Shown here: piece by piece, positions 33,477 through 45,019 of the stretch
Numbering within the stretch: the stretch's first letter is position 1
Layout: each line of letters begins with the position of its first letter
Position numbers and translations under genes: made by a program
Origin: Bettongia penicillata ogilbyi
Lineage: Eukaryota; Chordata; Mammalia; Diprotodontia; Potoroidae
Direction of reading: 5' to 3'
NCBI GenBank assembly: GCA_023548195.1
Contig: JAJHZJ010000061.1
Span: forward strand, 1,776,771 to 1,840,770
DNA length: 64,000 nucleotides
The notes under the pieces: generated by a model
Told to the model about the DNA's origin: nothing
Database searches by the model: none
The model's input: only the letters and a program-made list of their open reading frames with translations

Positions 33477-33714
33477 ACATTCCAGTGCTTTTTTGTAAGT
33501 GACTTGTCTGAAGTCACAGAGATAAGTGGCAAAGGAAAGATTCACTGCTACTATTGTTCTCCAGAGGCAAAATTTGAGCCTACATCTTGTGACTTCAAAT
33601 CCATTGTTTTTTTCCATTGTCCTATACTATATATTCTTGCACCACATGAGCATCAGTGAGTAGAGGTGCTAAGCCAACTTCAGTGTAAGAATTCCCTTTT
33701 TCAGAATAATGTAA

Positions 33715-34080
33715 TTGTGACACTGGGAAAGTCACTTCACCTTTTTAAGCCTCAGTTTCCTCACTTGTCACCTTCCTGGAGTCAGGAATATCTGAGTTCA
33801 GTGTGTGACCCTGGACTAGTCACTTAACCTCTGTTTGCCTCCCTTTTCTTCAGCTGTAAAATACAGATACTTAGCCGGTACTTGTCATGCAGGGTTGTTG
33901 TAATGACCAAATAAGATAATATTTGTAAAGCCTTTACCACAATACCTGGCCCATAATAGGCACTTAAATAAATTCATATTCCCTTCCTTTGCCCTTCCCT
34001 TGTCAAACAAATACATTGGACCAGATGATCCCTAAGGTCTCTTCTAGATTTAAAATCCCTTGATCTTAAAGGTCCAATGA
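33715..34080 (+). mobile_element. SINE fragments and THER tail
   Basis: 33715-33765 is a truncated SINE (GGGAAAGTCACTTCACC). 33766-33970 is a second copy (GGAGTCAGGAATATCTGAGT, GTGTGACCCTGGACTAGTCA, GCAGGGTTGTTGTAATGACC). 34010-34080 is a THER-type tail (GACCAGATGATCCCTAAGGT). Confidence 0.82.
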
Positions 34081-34842
34081 GTCCCTTTTGCAGTTAAAAA
34101 TGACAGTGATGAAAATTCCTTAACTGTTTTGTTTGTCTTGCTGTGTATTTTTGGGTTTGGAGGCCCTTGCATTTATTTGGTAGTTGGCCTTTTTGTTTTC
34201 ATTTTTTTTTCATCTTCCTGAGGGGGGAAAAAAAGCCCAGAGCATTAAAGCTTCCTGCCCTTTGCAGATCTCTCTCCCCCTCCCTCAGGACATGATTCAC
34301 AGTTGAGTCACAGGGCTGAGTCCCAGCCCTTGCTAGGCCTGCTCTTTATGGTCTGTGTCGCTCAGTTTATCATTGATGTTACGGCCTTCCCACCCCCAAC
34401 AATATAGCTCCACACTGTGCTTGTGATTCACATGGCCTCCCCAAGGTTTTAACACAGCTTAGAGACTAAGTACTGTGATGACACAGCTGCAGGAGATGGT
34501 GAACTGGGGGCGAGACCTGAGCCCTATTACATCTCTGGCTCTGCCTCCCTTTCCTCATAGACTAAATGGGGGGTTTGAACCAGATGATCTAGAAGGATAT
34601 TTCAAGTTCTAAAATGTTGTGTCTAGATATCCACTTTTATCAAAGCCCTTCAGACCTTCTAGGGATCTGTCTTTATGTTTTCCAGTTCTTGCTTAACCTT
34701 CTAAATAATTTTCAGATTTGCTTTTTGTCTCTTGGTTCTCCTCAAGTCCTCTACATTTCCCAAAAAGGGAAGGCGCTGTCATCATCAACTCCAAAGTACA
34801 GCAATACACATTAATGTATGTAAGTTATGTACATGTAACACC
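34081..34842. other. Intron; repeat-free GC-richer block at 34160-34510
   Basis: 34160-34510 is GC-richer than its surroundings and shows no transposon motif. It holds TTGAGTCACAG and GGCTGAGTCCC (AP-1-like) and TGTGATGACAC. Function is not shown; see findings. Confidence 0.4.
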
Positions 34843-35145
34843 ATGGGGAATAGAGCCCTCCTTGACTTGGTGTCAGGAAAAGCCGGATTTGAATCCAGCC
34901 TCCAAGACTTCCTAGCTGTGTGATCTTGGGCAAGTCACTTAACTTCATGAAGTTAATTTCACAAAGGTGCTATGAAGTTTAAAGAATGTATGTAAAGCAT
35001 TATATATGTAGGTTATTTGTAGTGTTATTAATTAGCAAGTACTAATTGAGCACCTATGTGTGCTTTCATTGACATACAAAAAATGTGTCAGACATTTTCT
35101 TTTGAATGCTTATAATCTCATCATGGAGAAAGTAACAGAGAATCT
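34843..35145 (+). mobile_element. SINE fragment followed by L2 terminus
   Basis: 34843-35015: GACTTGGTGTCAGGAAAAGC, GATTTGAATCCAGCCTCC, GCTGTGTGATCTTGGGCAAG. 35040-35145 is a reversed L2 3' end (GTACTAATTGAGCACCTATG). Confidence 0.75.
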
Positions 35146-35640
35146 GTGTTTTCTCCAGCAATGAAGATCATAACCCTCTCCTCCCTTAAGCCTGCCTTGA
35201 TTTGCATGTGTTCCCCTTTGGATTTGTCACAAGGGGGCCACCCAACACCCAACAACTCAGAGTTCACCTGGCATTCTTTTGACACTGTGATAAGTGCCTG
35301 GCTAGGAGGGATCATTTTATTCTGTATATTACATCCCCAGGCCCTGGCGGGCACTTGTTGATGGATTGTGTGAATACCAATGAAACACGATGTTACTAGC
35401 TCATCTTTTTTTCTGGTCATTTTTTCCTAATGATAGTCTTTTATACTCCTTCATCAGCCTGTTTCCTTTTTTTGCAATGTGTTTCAGTCCCCTGTGAACC
35501 TCTGTAGTGACCTTTGAATAATCCTCACATTAAATTCTAAAGACATTGCAGTAAGAACAGCTATAATTGCATCACGAGAAGATTACTAGCATTAAAGATG
35601 GTCCAGCCTACTCTCCTCCTCCCGTACAATTCTGGACACA
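35146..35640. other. Intron, possible sense L2 3' end
   Basis: 35160-35370 (CTGTATATTACATCCCCAGG, CCCTGGCGGGCACTTGTTGA) resembles a degraded sense L2 terminus. The rest is unassigned. Confidence 0.35.
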
Positions 35641-36055
35641 ATTTGTTTTCTATTTGGGACTCTTGTCTAAAATATGGGTAAAAACTGATAGATCTGGGTA
35701 TATAATGGTCTGAACAATAGGCATTCTTCATCCAGTTTGTTTTTAGTGTGTATAGTAAGGCTAACCTCTGAGTAATTATGTGTCTTGTTTAAAAGAATCT
35801 TCAATATTTTGAGGGTGGAGGTAATGAGCACAATGTCATCTGCAAATAGGAGCACCTGGAAGACCTCATTCTCTCTAGAGAATTCTTCATTAATTTGAAC
35901 TCTGCCTTTGAAGAGCATACATCTCCTTGTTTTATGCCTTGCTTGTTAATAATTCTTAGAGGATCATCAGATAAAATTACCTTTGCAGTTTGATCTGGTA
36001 TTATCAGGCATATGGATAAAAACACCCTGTTGGAGGAGAGTCTATATGGCAGTAT
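35640..36055 (-). mobile_element. RTE-type LINE reverse-transcriptase relic
   Basis: The minus strand encodes, across two frames, IKQGDVCS followed downstream by EVFQVLLFADDIVLITS. QGD and FADD are reverse-transcriptase motifs (palm region; FADD holds the catalytic aspartates) in the form typical of RTE/BovB-class LINEs. A frameshift separates them, and the fragment is truncated on both sides, so it is dead. RTE LINEs are the likely mobilisers of the RTE-tailed SINEs here. Confidence 0.85.
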
Positions 36056-36087
36056 TTAAGGAAGCTATGTTGAACAATAGGTAAGGA

Positions 36088-36342
36088 AGGAAACAAGCAT
36101 TTATTAAGTGCCTACTATAAACCAGGCGCTGTGTTAAACACTTTTTGATCCTCACAGCAACCCTGGGAGGTAGGGGCTATCATTATCCTCATTTTTTTAC
36201 AGTTGAGGAAACTGAGGCATATAAGTTAAGTGACTTGCCTAAGGTCACACAGCCAATAAGTGGCTGAGGCCAGATTTGAACTCATCTTTCCGACTCCTGC
36301 CACAGTGCTCTATATTTCCAGTGTGTCACTTAGCTGCTAGAT
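36088..36342 (-). mobile_element. Full-length CORE-SINE, antisense
   Basis: GCATTTATTAAGTGCCTACT, ACAGCAACCCTGGGAGGTAG, CAGTTGAGGAAACTGAGGCA, CCTAAGGTCACACAGCC, GATTTGAACTCATCTTTCC, ending TGTGTCACTTAGCTGC. Confidence 0.92.
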
Positions 36343-36545
36343 TGAGTGATAGACTTGAAGACAGGAAGATCTGAATTCAAATCCTGCCTCAGATTACTAG
36401 CTGTGAGCTTGGACAAGTCTTTATGCCTCAGTTTCTTCATCTGTAAAATGGAAATCATCTCCTTACAGAGGTAACAAATGAGAGAACATGTAAAGCATTT
36501 TGAAAATCTTAAAGTGCTGCATAAGTACTATCTATAATTATTATT
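36343..36545 (+). mobile_element. CORE-SINE, sense, abutting the antisense copy
   Basis: TAGATTGAGTGATAGACTTG, GAATTCAAATCCTGCCTC, TTCTTCATCTGTAAAATGG, AAAGTGCTGCATAAGTACTA. It lies head-to-head with 36088-36342 with no spacer. Confidence 0.85.
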
Positions 36546-37259
36546 TTGCTATATCGAATCAAATGTTTATAGTCAGACATGCACCTTTGATGCAATCCTA
36601 TCCAGTCTTCTCCAGAAGATTTTCCCTATCACCCCCACTCTTTCCCTAATCTTTAATCTGTGCACCAGCCCCCTCCATTTAGTTTACAAACATAGTCATG
36701 TTTCCCCCATCTCTAAAAAACCCTGACTCATTTTCCTATCCATTCTAGCTATTGTCCTATATCTCATTTCCCTTTCTTGGTTAAACTACTTGAGAAACCT
36801 TTTGTTCTACCTTAGATGTCTCCATTTCCCACTACACTTCAGTTTTCGCCCTCATCAGTCAGCTGTAACCGCTTACTCCAAAGTTACCAAATCTCATGAC
36901 CTCTTCTAGTCCTCATCCTTCTTGGTCTCTCTATATAACCTTTGACACTGTCGATCACTCTCTTCTTCCGGATACTCTCACTTCTCTAGAATTTCACAGC
37001 GCTCTTCTGGCTTCCTTCCTACTTGTCTGACAGCCAGTTTTCAGTCTCCTTTGCTGCATCTCTCTCCAGGTCGTATCCAGTAACCATTGGTGTAGCCCAA
37101 GGATGTCCTCAGCTCTCTTCTCATCTCCTGCTACCCTATACTGTCTCACCTGGTGATCTCATCAGCTCCCATGGATTCAGTGATCATTCTGTGCAGATGA
37201 TTCCCAGATCTCTCTCTTCCTCTTTCTCACCTGTCTGCCCCTCTCTTTGTTACTCCCCG

Positions 37260-37295
<36 letters not shown>

Positions 37296-38230
37296 TCACT
37301 CACTCACTCCTGATCTCTCTGCTGAGCTCTTACAGTGCCAAACTAAATATCCCCATACATATCTTAATCTCAACATCTCTAAAATAGAATTCATTATCAT
37401 CCCCCAAACCCTCATTTCTTCCCAGCTTCCCTGTTACTGTCAAATGTACCACTGTCCTGCCAATCACCAAGGATCACACCATCAGTGTCATCCTTAATTC
37501 TCACTCACTCATTCCAGTATCCAATCAGGTGTCTAGCCTTGTTTCTGCATTCACAGTATTTCTTGTATATGTTGCCTTATCTGTGTTCACACAGCTGTCA
37601 CCCTGGCACAGGCCCTTACCACCTCTTGCCTTGGCAAGAGGTTCATCTCCTGGCTCAGGACTATTTACTGTAAACTATCATCCACTCAGTGGCCAAGTTT
37701 GTCTTACTAAAATTTGAATCTGATCATATCAACCCCGCCCCACACTCTGTCAACTCCAGTGGCTTCCTATTATTTCCATGATCAAATACAAAATCCTCTG
37801 TATTTGGCCCTTAATACTCTTCAAGCAGATCCCTTCCTACTTTCCAGTTTTCTTACATTTTATCTCCTTTACGTACTCAGTGATCTAGCTACAATGAATT
37901 ACTTGCTACTTTTTTCACAGAACAAAAATGTTAGCTCTCAGTTGTTCTTTTGCTTCTCCTTGCTTCTCCTGCCTTTCCTGTATTCCTTCAAAACTCAGCT
38001 CAAATTCTGCCTTCTATTACAGGCCGTTCCTCCCCACCCTACCCACTGCCTTTCTCTGAGATTACTTTCCATTTACACCGTTTTTATCTGCAATTTGTTC
38101 ATTATTTACATGTTGTATCCCCCCATTAAAGTGTTAGCTCCCTGAGAACAAGAACCGTGTTTTTGTCTTTCTCTTATAACATAGTGCCTGGCCCATAATA
38201 AGTTCTTAGAGCACCAAGAACTAAGTTAAT
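36546..38230 (+). mobile_element. LINE-2 with decayed reverse transcriptase and 3' end
   Basis: Around 36940-37240 the plus strand reads degraded L2 ORF2: TVDHSLL-like, then FSVSFAASLSRSYPVTIGVA, followed by SPGDLISSHGFSDHS. L2 is normally SFSVSFAG...VPQGS...LGDLISSHGF. The classic 3' end is intact at 38130-38215: TTAGCTCCCTGAGAACAAGA, then TAGTGCCTGGCCCATAATAA. The (CA)n run at 37262-37291 lies within it. Many stops; dead. Confidence 0.9.
37262..37312. repeat. (CA)n plus (CACT)n microsatellite
   Basis: A CA run of about 15 units followed by ACTCACTCACTCACTC-type units, inside L2. Confidence 0.95.
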
Positions 38231-38389
38231 GTATATAGATAGTAAGATAGATAAAATGTTACACATTTTACCATCTTGCTTAAAAATCTTTAGTGGCTCA
38301 CCAGTGCCTAAAAGATAAAATTGACAACTCTTTTCCTAGCATTTTAGATCTTATTCCATTTTGCCTCTGTCAATCATCAATCAATTTGA

Positions 38390-38640
38390 TTGATTGACTC
38401 AAGAAATGTTTATTGGTGGCATGAGAGAGATGGAAATATGCATGGCATGTGCAGGGAACCAAAGGTGTCTCTTTCTTAGAACTACAAGAAAAAGTTTGGA
38501 TAAGTAAGAACTATATTGAATAATGTTTTGAAAGCCAGGTTAGAATTTGGCTTTATCCTGTAGACAATGGGGAACCATGGAAAACTGAATATTAGCCATA
38601 CAAAGTAATGAAAGACTAATCTTGCATGCGTTTACAAGAT
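38390..38640 (-). mobile_element. L2 3' end, antisense
   Basis: CAAGAAATGTTTATTGGTGG, then GAATTTGGCTTTATCCTGTA and GACAATGGGGAACCATGGAA, the reversed C-terminal ORF2 and 3' segment. Confidence 0.6.
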
Positions 38641-38814
38641 TAGAGATTCTAGTTAAGGGGGTGAATGTAGTCAGAGATATACCCTAGGAGGTTGTGACAA
38701 GAGACCAAGAGGGTCACCTTGGAATCCCACTCTTAAAGACTTACTTGGGTCTCTTGACAAACTTTGCAAAAACAAGTGATAAGAGCATGTACTAGCTTGC
38801 CAGAGTTTTGAAGA

Positions 38815-41190
38815 TGGCTCAGTAACTAAACACTCCTGTATCTCTCTTCAGCTTTTCCACAAAGCTGCATGAAAAATTTTATAACAAATGTCTTTCTAAA
38901 ATCTATGTAAACTCTACCTCCAGCATTCTCCTGACTTCCCAGTGTGGTAACCCTTCAGTAACAAGGTTAGGCTGGCATAACTTATTCTTGATGAATCCAT
39001 GCTCAGTCTATACCATAGACACTTCCTTTCCTAAATGTTTACTAAGTGTTTCAATAATACATACTCAAATTTTGTCACTTTCAATAGCTTAATAGTTTGC
39101 ACATTTCTATTTTCTTCCCTTTTTGTTTTTTTTAATTACAGGATTATTCATGTTTGTGATACCAGTTTCTTTTTCTTTTTTGTTTTTATTCAATAGGAAA
39201 AATAAAGGCGTATAAAAATAAATTTTAAGAAAAAAGAAGAAAATTAGGACATATCCTTCTCCATTCATGTGGTACCTTTCCCATCCTCCACCATCTTTCA
39301 CATAACAATGACGGTGGCTTAACAAGCCTCTCTCCAAATTCTTTCAGTATCTGAGGATACAGTTGAAGTGGGCCATCTGACTTGGAACTCCTCAGTTCAA
39401 GTTCAGAGGGCAATTTCGTATGCTTTCTTAATTCCTTCCTTATCTTGGAGCTAGCTGGTGGTGTTCTGTCCTTTATATTCTCATGCTCCATGGCAGAGAA
39501 AACAAACAAAATTACAATCCAGTATTTCTGCCTTCTGTCCATCTACCCTGAACACTGGTCCCTTTCTCTTCATAATCTTACATTTTTCCACAATATGGCT
39601 TTTTTTAACCACCATTTTTGTTGTCCTTAACTTTACTCACCAACCTTAGCTCATTCTGAGCTTTAGCATTGCCAATAGCATTCTGTAGTTCTTTGCTAGT
39701 TTTATATTCTGTACATTTCTTTTAAAAAATCTAAATTGGTGAGTTCCTTATTCATCCACATCTGTCTCTTCAGACAACTCCCCCTTTTCCTCATCAAAAT
39801 TGTTTTTCTTTATATGTTCAGAATTTCTTTATCAAGAAACTTCCATCCCAACTGGTTTGACTTCCTGTGTAGAATAGTAATCCTTGGAATCCCACCTATC
39901 CTTCCTCTAAACTTTTGAAAAGCTCTCCTCTTCAGCTCTAGGGTATGCGAAGTTTTCCTCTTTTTCTTTATCAGATATTCTAAAATAGAGAGATCACTCA
40001 CCAAAGGTTTCCATCATTTCCACCAAAGCAAAGAATTCCTCTCTCTTTGTGAGACTCAAATTTGGAATAAGATTTCACTTATTTCACTTGGGGATCATCC
40101 ACTCTTTGAAAAATGAAATTGTTTTTAAGAACTGTCAAAAAGTTATTCTCTGTTTTGCTGTTGATGGGGAGAGCACCAGTATATAGTTCAGTTGAAGTTT
40201 CCCTTCACTCCTATGTCATTATGTCTCTGTGTTGGACTTTGAACCAGTTTCCTGAAACTCCATTCTTTCTGTCCAGCCAGTCTGTAGTATTCTCTTATGA
40301 CAGTATTGCTTCTGTTTCTCTTTTCATTGCTTTTCACCATCCTTCTCTCATACCTATTCTTGGATTTTCTGACAAAGGCCTTCACATAGAACAAGAGTTC
40401 TTGCTTATTCCTTTTTGGGTTGTGGTCCTTTTTGGCAAGCTAGTGAAGCCTATGGATTGCTTCTCAGAATAATGTTTTTTAAATAATTGAAGGAATTACT
40501 AAATTTCAATTACAAAGTTAGTAAGAAATAAATAGGTAATTTTTTTCTTCTCTTTTTTTTGGTAACTTTTTTCTTATCCAGGTTCATGGACCCCCCCACC
40601 CCCACCCCTGCAGAATCTATTCAAAGATCCCTTGGAGGTCTGTGAACCACAAGTTCAGTACTCCTAGTATAAAATGTCATCCTCTTCCCCTTTTACCTAC
40701 CACATTTCCTTTAACTAGAGTAACATATCCATAGTCTAGTCATAGGTGTCATCACGTCAAGTCTCAGTGATACTTTTGAGGTCAAAATTGCCTCATTGTC
40801 TTATCTTGACTGTTGACAATACTTTGTGCATCTGTGTATAGATCTTTAAGCCTTTGAATTTTACTATGGTTTTTTCCACTTAGATTTTTATCTCCTGTGA
40901 GTTTACAGATATCTCCTCTCTAACTTGATGGAACCATATTGTCAGTTTTCTTTCTCCTCTTTCCTTCTTGGTTTAAATCCCTCTTAATTCAGGTTACAAG
41001 ACTCCATATCCATAAAGCTTAAAAGCATTTATTAGATGTACTCTATGCTTAGCTATGAGAGTATCATTTCTCTATTTCATGCTATAGTCTGAAAATCCAA
41101 ATCCCATTTTTAGACGCCATCTCCTTAACCTATTGTTCATTTCCCCAGTAGGAAGTCACTTTTTTGACCCCCATGCTGAATGGACAGATT
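38815..41190 (-). mobile_element. Long CR1/L3 LINE relic, antisense
   Basis: Minus-strand 39542-39240 reads SDGPLQLYPQILKEFGERLV and then WWRMGKVPHEWRR, the conserved CR1/L3 segment (usually SDGP...LHPRILKEL...W..G.VPEDWR) before the reverse transcriptase palm. Plus-strand landmarks continue on both sides: CTTTCTAAAATCTATGTAAA, TTCTTGATGAATCCATGCTC to the left, and CATCCACATCTGTCTC, TTTGTGCATCTGTGTATAG to the right. The fragment covers over 2 kb but is full of stops and is interrupted near 40392-40666. Confidence 0.82.
40392..40666. mobile_element. Possible hAT (Charlie-like) MITE inside L3
   Basis: Start CAAGAGTTCTTGCTTATTCC and end GTGAACCACAAGTTCAGTAC resemble the ends of a mammalian hAT repeat (TTCTTAACC...GGTTAAGAA). 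The interior GCCTATGGATTGCTTCTCAG and AGAATAATGTTTTTTAAATA also fit. Flanks are only weakly alike (ACATAGAA and GTATAAAA, 5 of 8). Confidence 0.55.
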
Positions 41191-43850
41191 TTTGTGTTTT
41201 TTAACTTACCAACATATTTTGAAGCCATTTGGAAATGAAAACCACTTCAGACACTTTGCCAAATTACTTAATGTGAACAAAATAAAACAAAAGAAGCTAC
41301 CTTTTTTCTTCATAAGTACTAAGAAAAAAGGAATTAGAAATAAGTGATTTTTTTATCTCATCTGTACTATCAATTCAAGATTTTTCTTATTGTAGATAAG
41401 TTATTAAAAGGCAGCTTGCTTAATCATTTCAAAAGAGCATAATTATTCAAATCCATAATTCGTTAAGTTTTGGAAAGAGGGAAAAGTTTTATTAAGTCAA
41501 ATGAGGACACATGGAATAGATGGATCTTTTTTCTTCATTAAGGTACTTAAAATTGTTAATTCTGACTACACTGAGCCAAAGGAGATTAAGGACAAATGGT
41601 TCCATTTTTTTTTTAAATTAAAATTGAAAAAATAAGGGCATCCTTTTCTGTAAAACATCTGCACAGTTCACGGAAAACTAATAAGCAGAATATAGTATTT
41701 CTATATTGCTATAAATTCTTTGTATAACATAACTGGAGATTAGACTTATTTGCCATTTTTTTATACACTGCCTTTTTTAGGGGTCAACTCCAGGAAAATA
41801 AATGTGGGAATAATATATTTTTGTGTATTCTTTACTCCTACTCTTGTCCCCTCCCTTCCAATTCTCTGGCATAAAGCAGATTCAGAAATACATATCAGAC
41901 CATGCTGTTTGTGTAACCGTCAGCCAGCTAAAGAAAGTCTTCCAATTGTTGCTCACCACAGGAAAACACTGTGCTAATCTCTGCTTAAAATATTCTCGGG
42001 ATGAATGACTAATTATTAAGAAAATTTCATGTTGCCATGGTACTTGAAATATGTAGGTGGAGGGTCATGCAGTTGTGCTTTCAATTCTGCAAGTTTCCAG
42101 GTTATAAGCTTTCATCCTCATTGTTTTAAAATTTTTGTTTAGTTTTAAATACGTTGACATGAAAATAGAAAACTCAGACTAAAGCTGATTCAGTTTCATT
42201 TTTTGTCTCCTCCCTGGCCATCCCCCCATCTTCCTAGCTGCTCATGACTATTATCTGTGTGAGGAAAAGGGGATTTGAAAGCCCTTGCCTCCAAAACAAT
42301 GGTCAGTTATAAGGGCAAGGGCTTTCTTTTCCTTTTGGAGGACTGCTACTCGGTCTTCATAAGTCAATTTAGAATTACACAGAATTTAAAAAACAAAACA
42401 TCTTATTGCTACTTATTTTAGATAAATAAAAATAGAAATTTACCACCTTTTATGGCTAAGACCAAGAAAATAATCATTTATTTCTATAAAGAGATAGGCG
42501 GTCCTTTGATGTCATGACAAGAACATAGGGCAAACATCTGAGTCTGCCCCCTCCTGGCAGTGTTGCCAAGCACTTTCTTGAGTTTGTTTAAGCGTCAAGG
42601 AAATTTTGTAGGTGCCGCCCCAACCACAGTATTGATTAGGGTCTAGTCTTACCACTGATTAGCAGTGATCCAGCTGTGTTGAAATTAACTGGGACAAAGT
42701 AATGTAATTAAAGTTACTGGCAGTAAACTTTAGAACTTTTACATCTAAAAAAAACCTTTTAATGTGCAATGTGCCCTCTGTTTGCTGTCACCACTTTCCG
42801 ATGATTAGTTAGGCTAAATTTCAGCAATAACGTGATGGTTCTTGGTGTTGCTTCTCAGTTTTTGTCATAGTTTACTCTTCCCTTTGGTGAAGATCCTGTA
42901 TGACTGATCCCATTTTATTGTAAATTTGAATAATCCTTGAAGTACTTGACTTTACTCATCAATATCCACTGTATTATCTGTAACAGTCACTGAAATATGC
43001 TTGTTAAGAGCTACAACTATTGAAGGACATAACTCCTTGGAGTTATATCCATTCTTAAAACCCACAGAATTAAAAGCACAACACAAGGGTAATGCCGCTC
43101 TGTGTATGGCATGATATCTCACACTCACCTGCAACAGAGTTCTAAATAAAGGTAGGGAACCAGTACACTCTTTCTTTATCTCATCAAGGCTAGATGTTCT
43201 GAATCAATCTAGTGTCAGAAGCATGCACATTTGACTGTTGCTGTCAAAAAATGACAATGCAACAATATCACATTCAGAAAGTATACAGTGACACTACTAC
43301 AGCTATACATGGCTGCTTTAAATTGAGGTGCCTAGATTGATGATATTGAGGGAAGAAAAAATTACTGGCAAAATACCACCTGGAAATTCAGTGAAATTTC
43401 AGAGGAAGAAGGAATTGGGGGGAAAGAATCTAATCAATGTAGTTTATTTATTGCAAGGTTAACATTTTACAACTTAAAACATCACTCCAGCCTAGTGTCC
43501 CCGAACCCCACATAAAGCTGTCAATGGATCCCTGCAATGCTAATTAACTAATTAGGATTAACTAGCACACATTCTTTAGGCATATGGCACACACTACCAC
43601 CAAATGTAATGGTTTCACAGACAACTCCAAACTTGAACAGCAAGGTGACTTCAGTGTGGGGCTAAACATTTATTCAATGCGTTCTGTACCAACAGAACAG
43701 ATAGGAACTATAAATCAAATAGCAGAACATGCAGTTAGAACAAACTGTCAAAGAAAATAGAGAAAATCCAACAAGAAAAGCCTTCTCTACGTCTGTATGT
43801 GAGTGGATATAATCACCCATTGATCATATAAAATTGTTTTTTAATGGATT
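41191..43850. other. Repeat-poor intron
   Basis: About 2.7 kb without recognised transposons. 42520-42860 has several ATTA/TAAT sites and reads like unique sequence. The minus-strand ORF at 42952-43134 (60 codons) has no domain I recognise. Confidence 0.5.
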
Positions 43851-44340
43851 TTCTTGATATCTTCCTTTTACCCATCTTTCTCAATAGCCCTCTCCCTTTC
43901 TCTTTCTGGGGAGCCATCTCTTATAATAATTTTTTTAAGAGAAAAAGAGAAAAGTGAGGAAAAAATCAGCAAGATTGATTAATAAATTAAAAATGAACAT
44001 TATATGAAGTGTTCTATGGCCCTGGGGCCTCTCTCCTCCCTGTCCCCCCACTCTGTAAAGGCATGAGGGGAGGTATCTTCTCATATCTCTTTTCAGGAGC
44101 ATCAATTTCATTCTTCATAATATTGCAACATTATTTTTTATTTTGTTTTGTGGCTGCAGTCTTTCCGTTTATATCGTTGTAGTCATTGGGTTCTTTACTC
44201 CGCATCAGTTCATGTAAGTCTTTTCTCTTTGTCCCACATATTTATTTTCTAGCATATAATAGTCAATTACATTTCTGTACCACATTTGCCCATAGACTTT
44301 TGTGCCAGGAATAAAGGGTTCTACTCTTCAGGTGATTTCG
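43851..44340 (-). mobile_element. Antisense marsupial L1-like 3' block
   Basis: GTTCATGTAAGTCTTTTCTC, TTCTAGCATATAATAGTCAA and TTTCTGTACCACATTTGCCC match the reverse of the L1 3' landmarks at 1990-2090. The left part parallels 5282-5640. Confidence 0.55.
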
Positions 44341-45019
44341 TTCTGAAATGAGAAAGAGTTGTATGGAAAGAAATACCTCTCCAACTTTGTCAGTTGGCAG
44401 TTTTTACTGTTTCTTGGCTCCACATCTGTCAGCTTCCTTGGCATGGAGGGTCTGGGCCTCCTTTACCATTCTACTCCACTCTCATCTGCTGATCTCCTTT
44501 CTCTTACTCCTGATTTCCATCTTCAAAAAAAGTTTCTATTAAGAAAGCACATGCAGAGAACCAAACATAAAGATAATATGCAACATCTTGCATCTTATGT
44601 TGAGGTAATATACAAAGTATACATTTTGTACATTTGACCAGATGTACACCATCTGGCAGCATGTATAACTTCTTCACCTGTTATCCCCCCAGAGTATCTT
44701 TCATTCCAGCTATTAACTCAAGAGTCCTGTTGTCAATTTTATATCTTTGGTATCCTCATATCCATTAACTTGCCTTTCCAAATTTGAACCTGTAGATAAC
44801 CCATGATGACTACTGGTGCCTCTTGCCCCTGTCTTATCCTATAGGTAGTCTCTAAGTGTTAGCCCCCTTTGAGTCATTTATCTGTAGAGGAATTTAAAAA
44901 TACAGATGGCCTATCTTTTATTTCTGAATGCCGAAGTTTAATTTGGAAATAAAAGGGTTTTTTCTCATGGTGTTCTTCATCATTAGTTAAGTTTTTATTA
45001 CTGCAAGTAATACTGTATT
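44341..45019. other. Intron, unassigned
   Basis: Possible weak L3-like words around 44640-44760; no solid assignment and no gene. Confidence 0.4.

Noticed and set aside
35667..36025. Functional reverse-transcriptase gene
   Set aside because: The RT motifs fall in two frames, and the fragment lacks the endonuclease and most of the palm and thumb.
42952..43134. 60-codon minus-strand ORF as a processed gene fragment
   Set aside because: There is no recognisable domain, the length is near the chance limit, and nothing around it shows retroposition.
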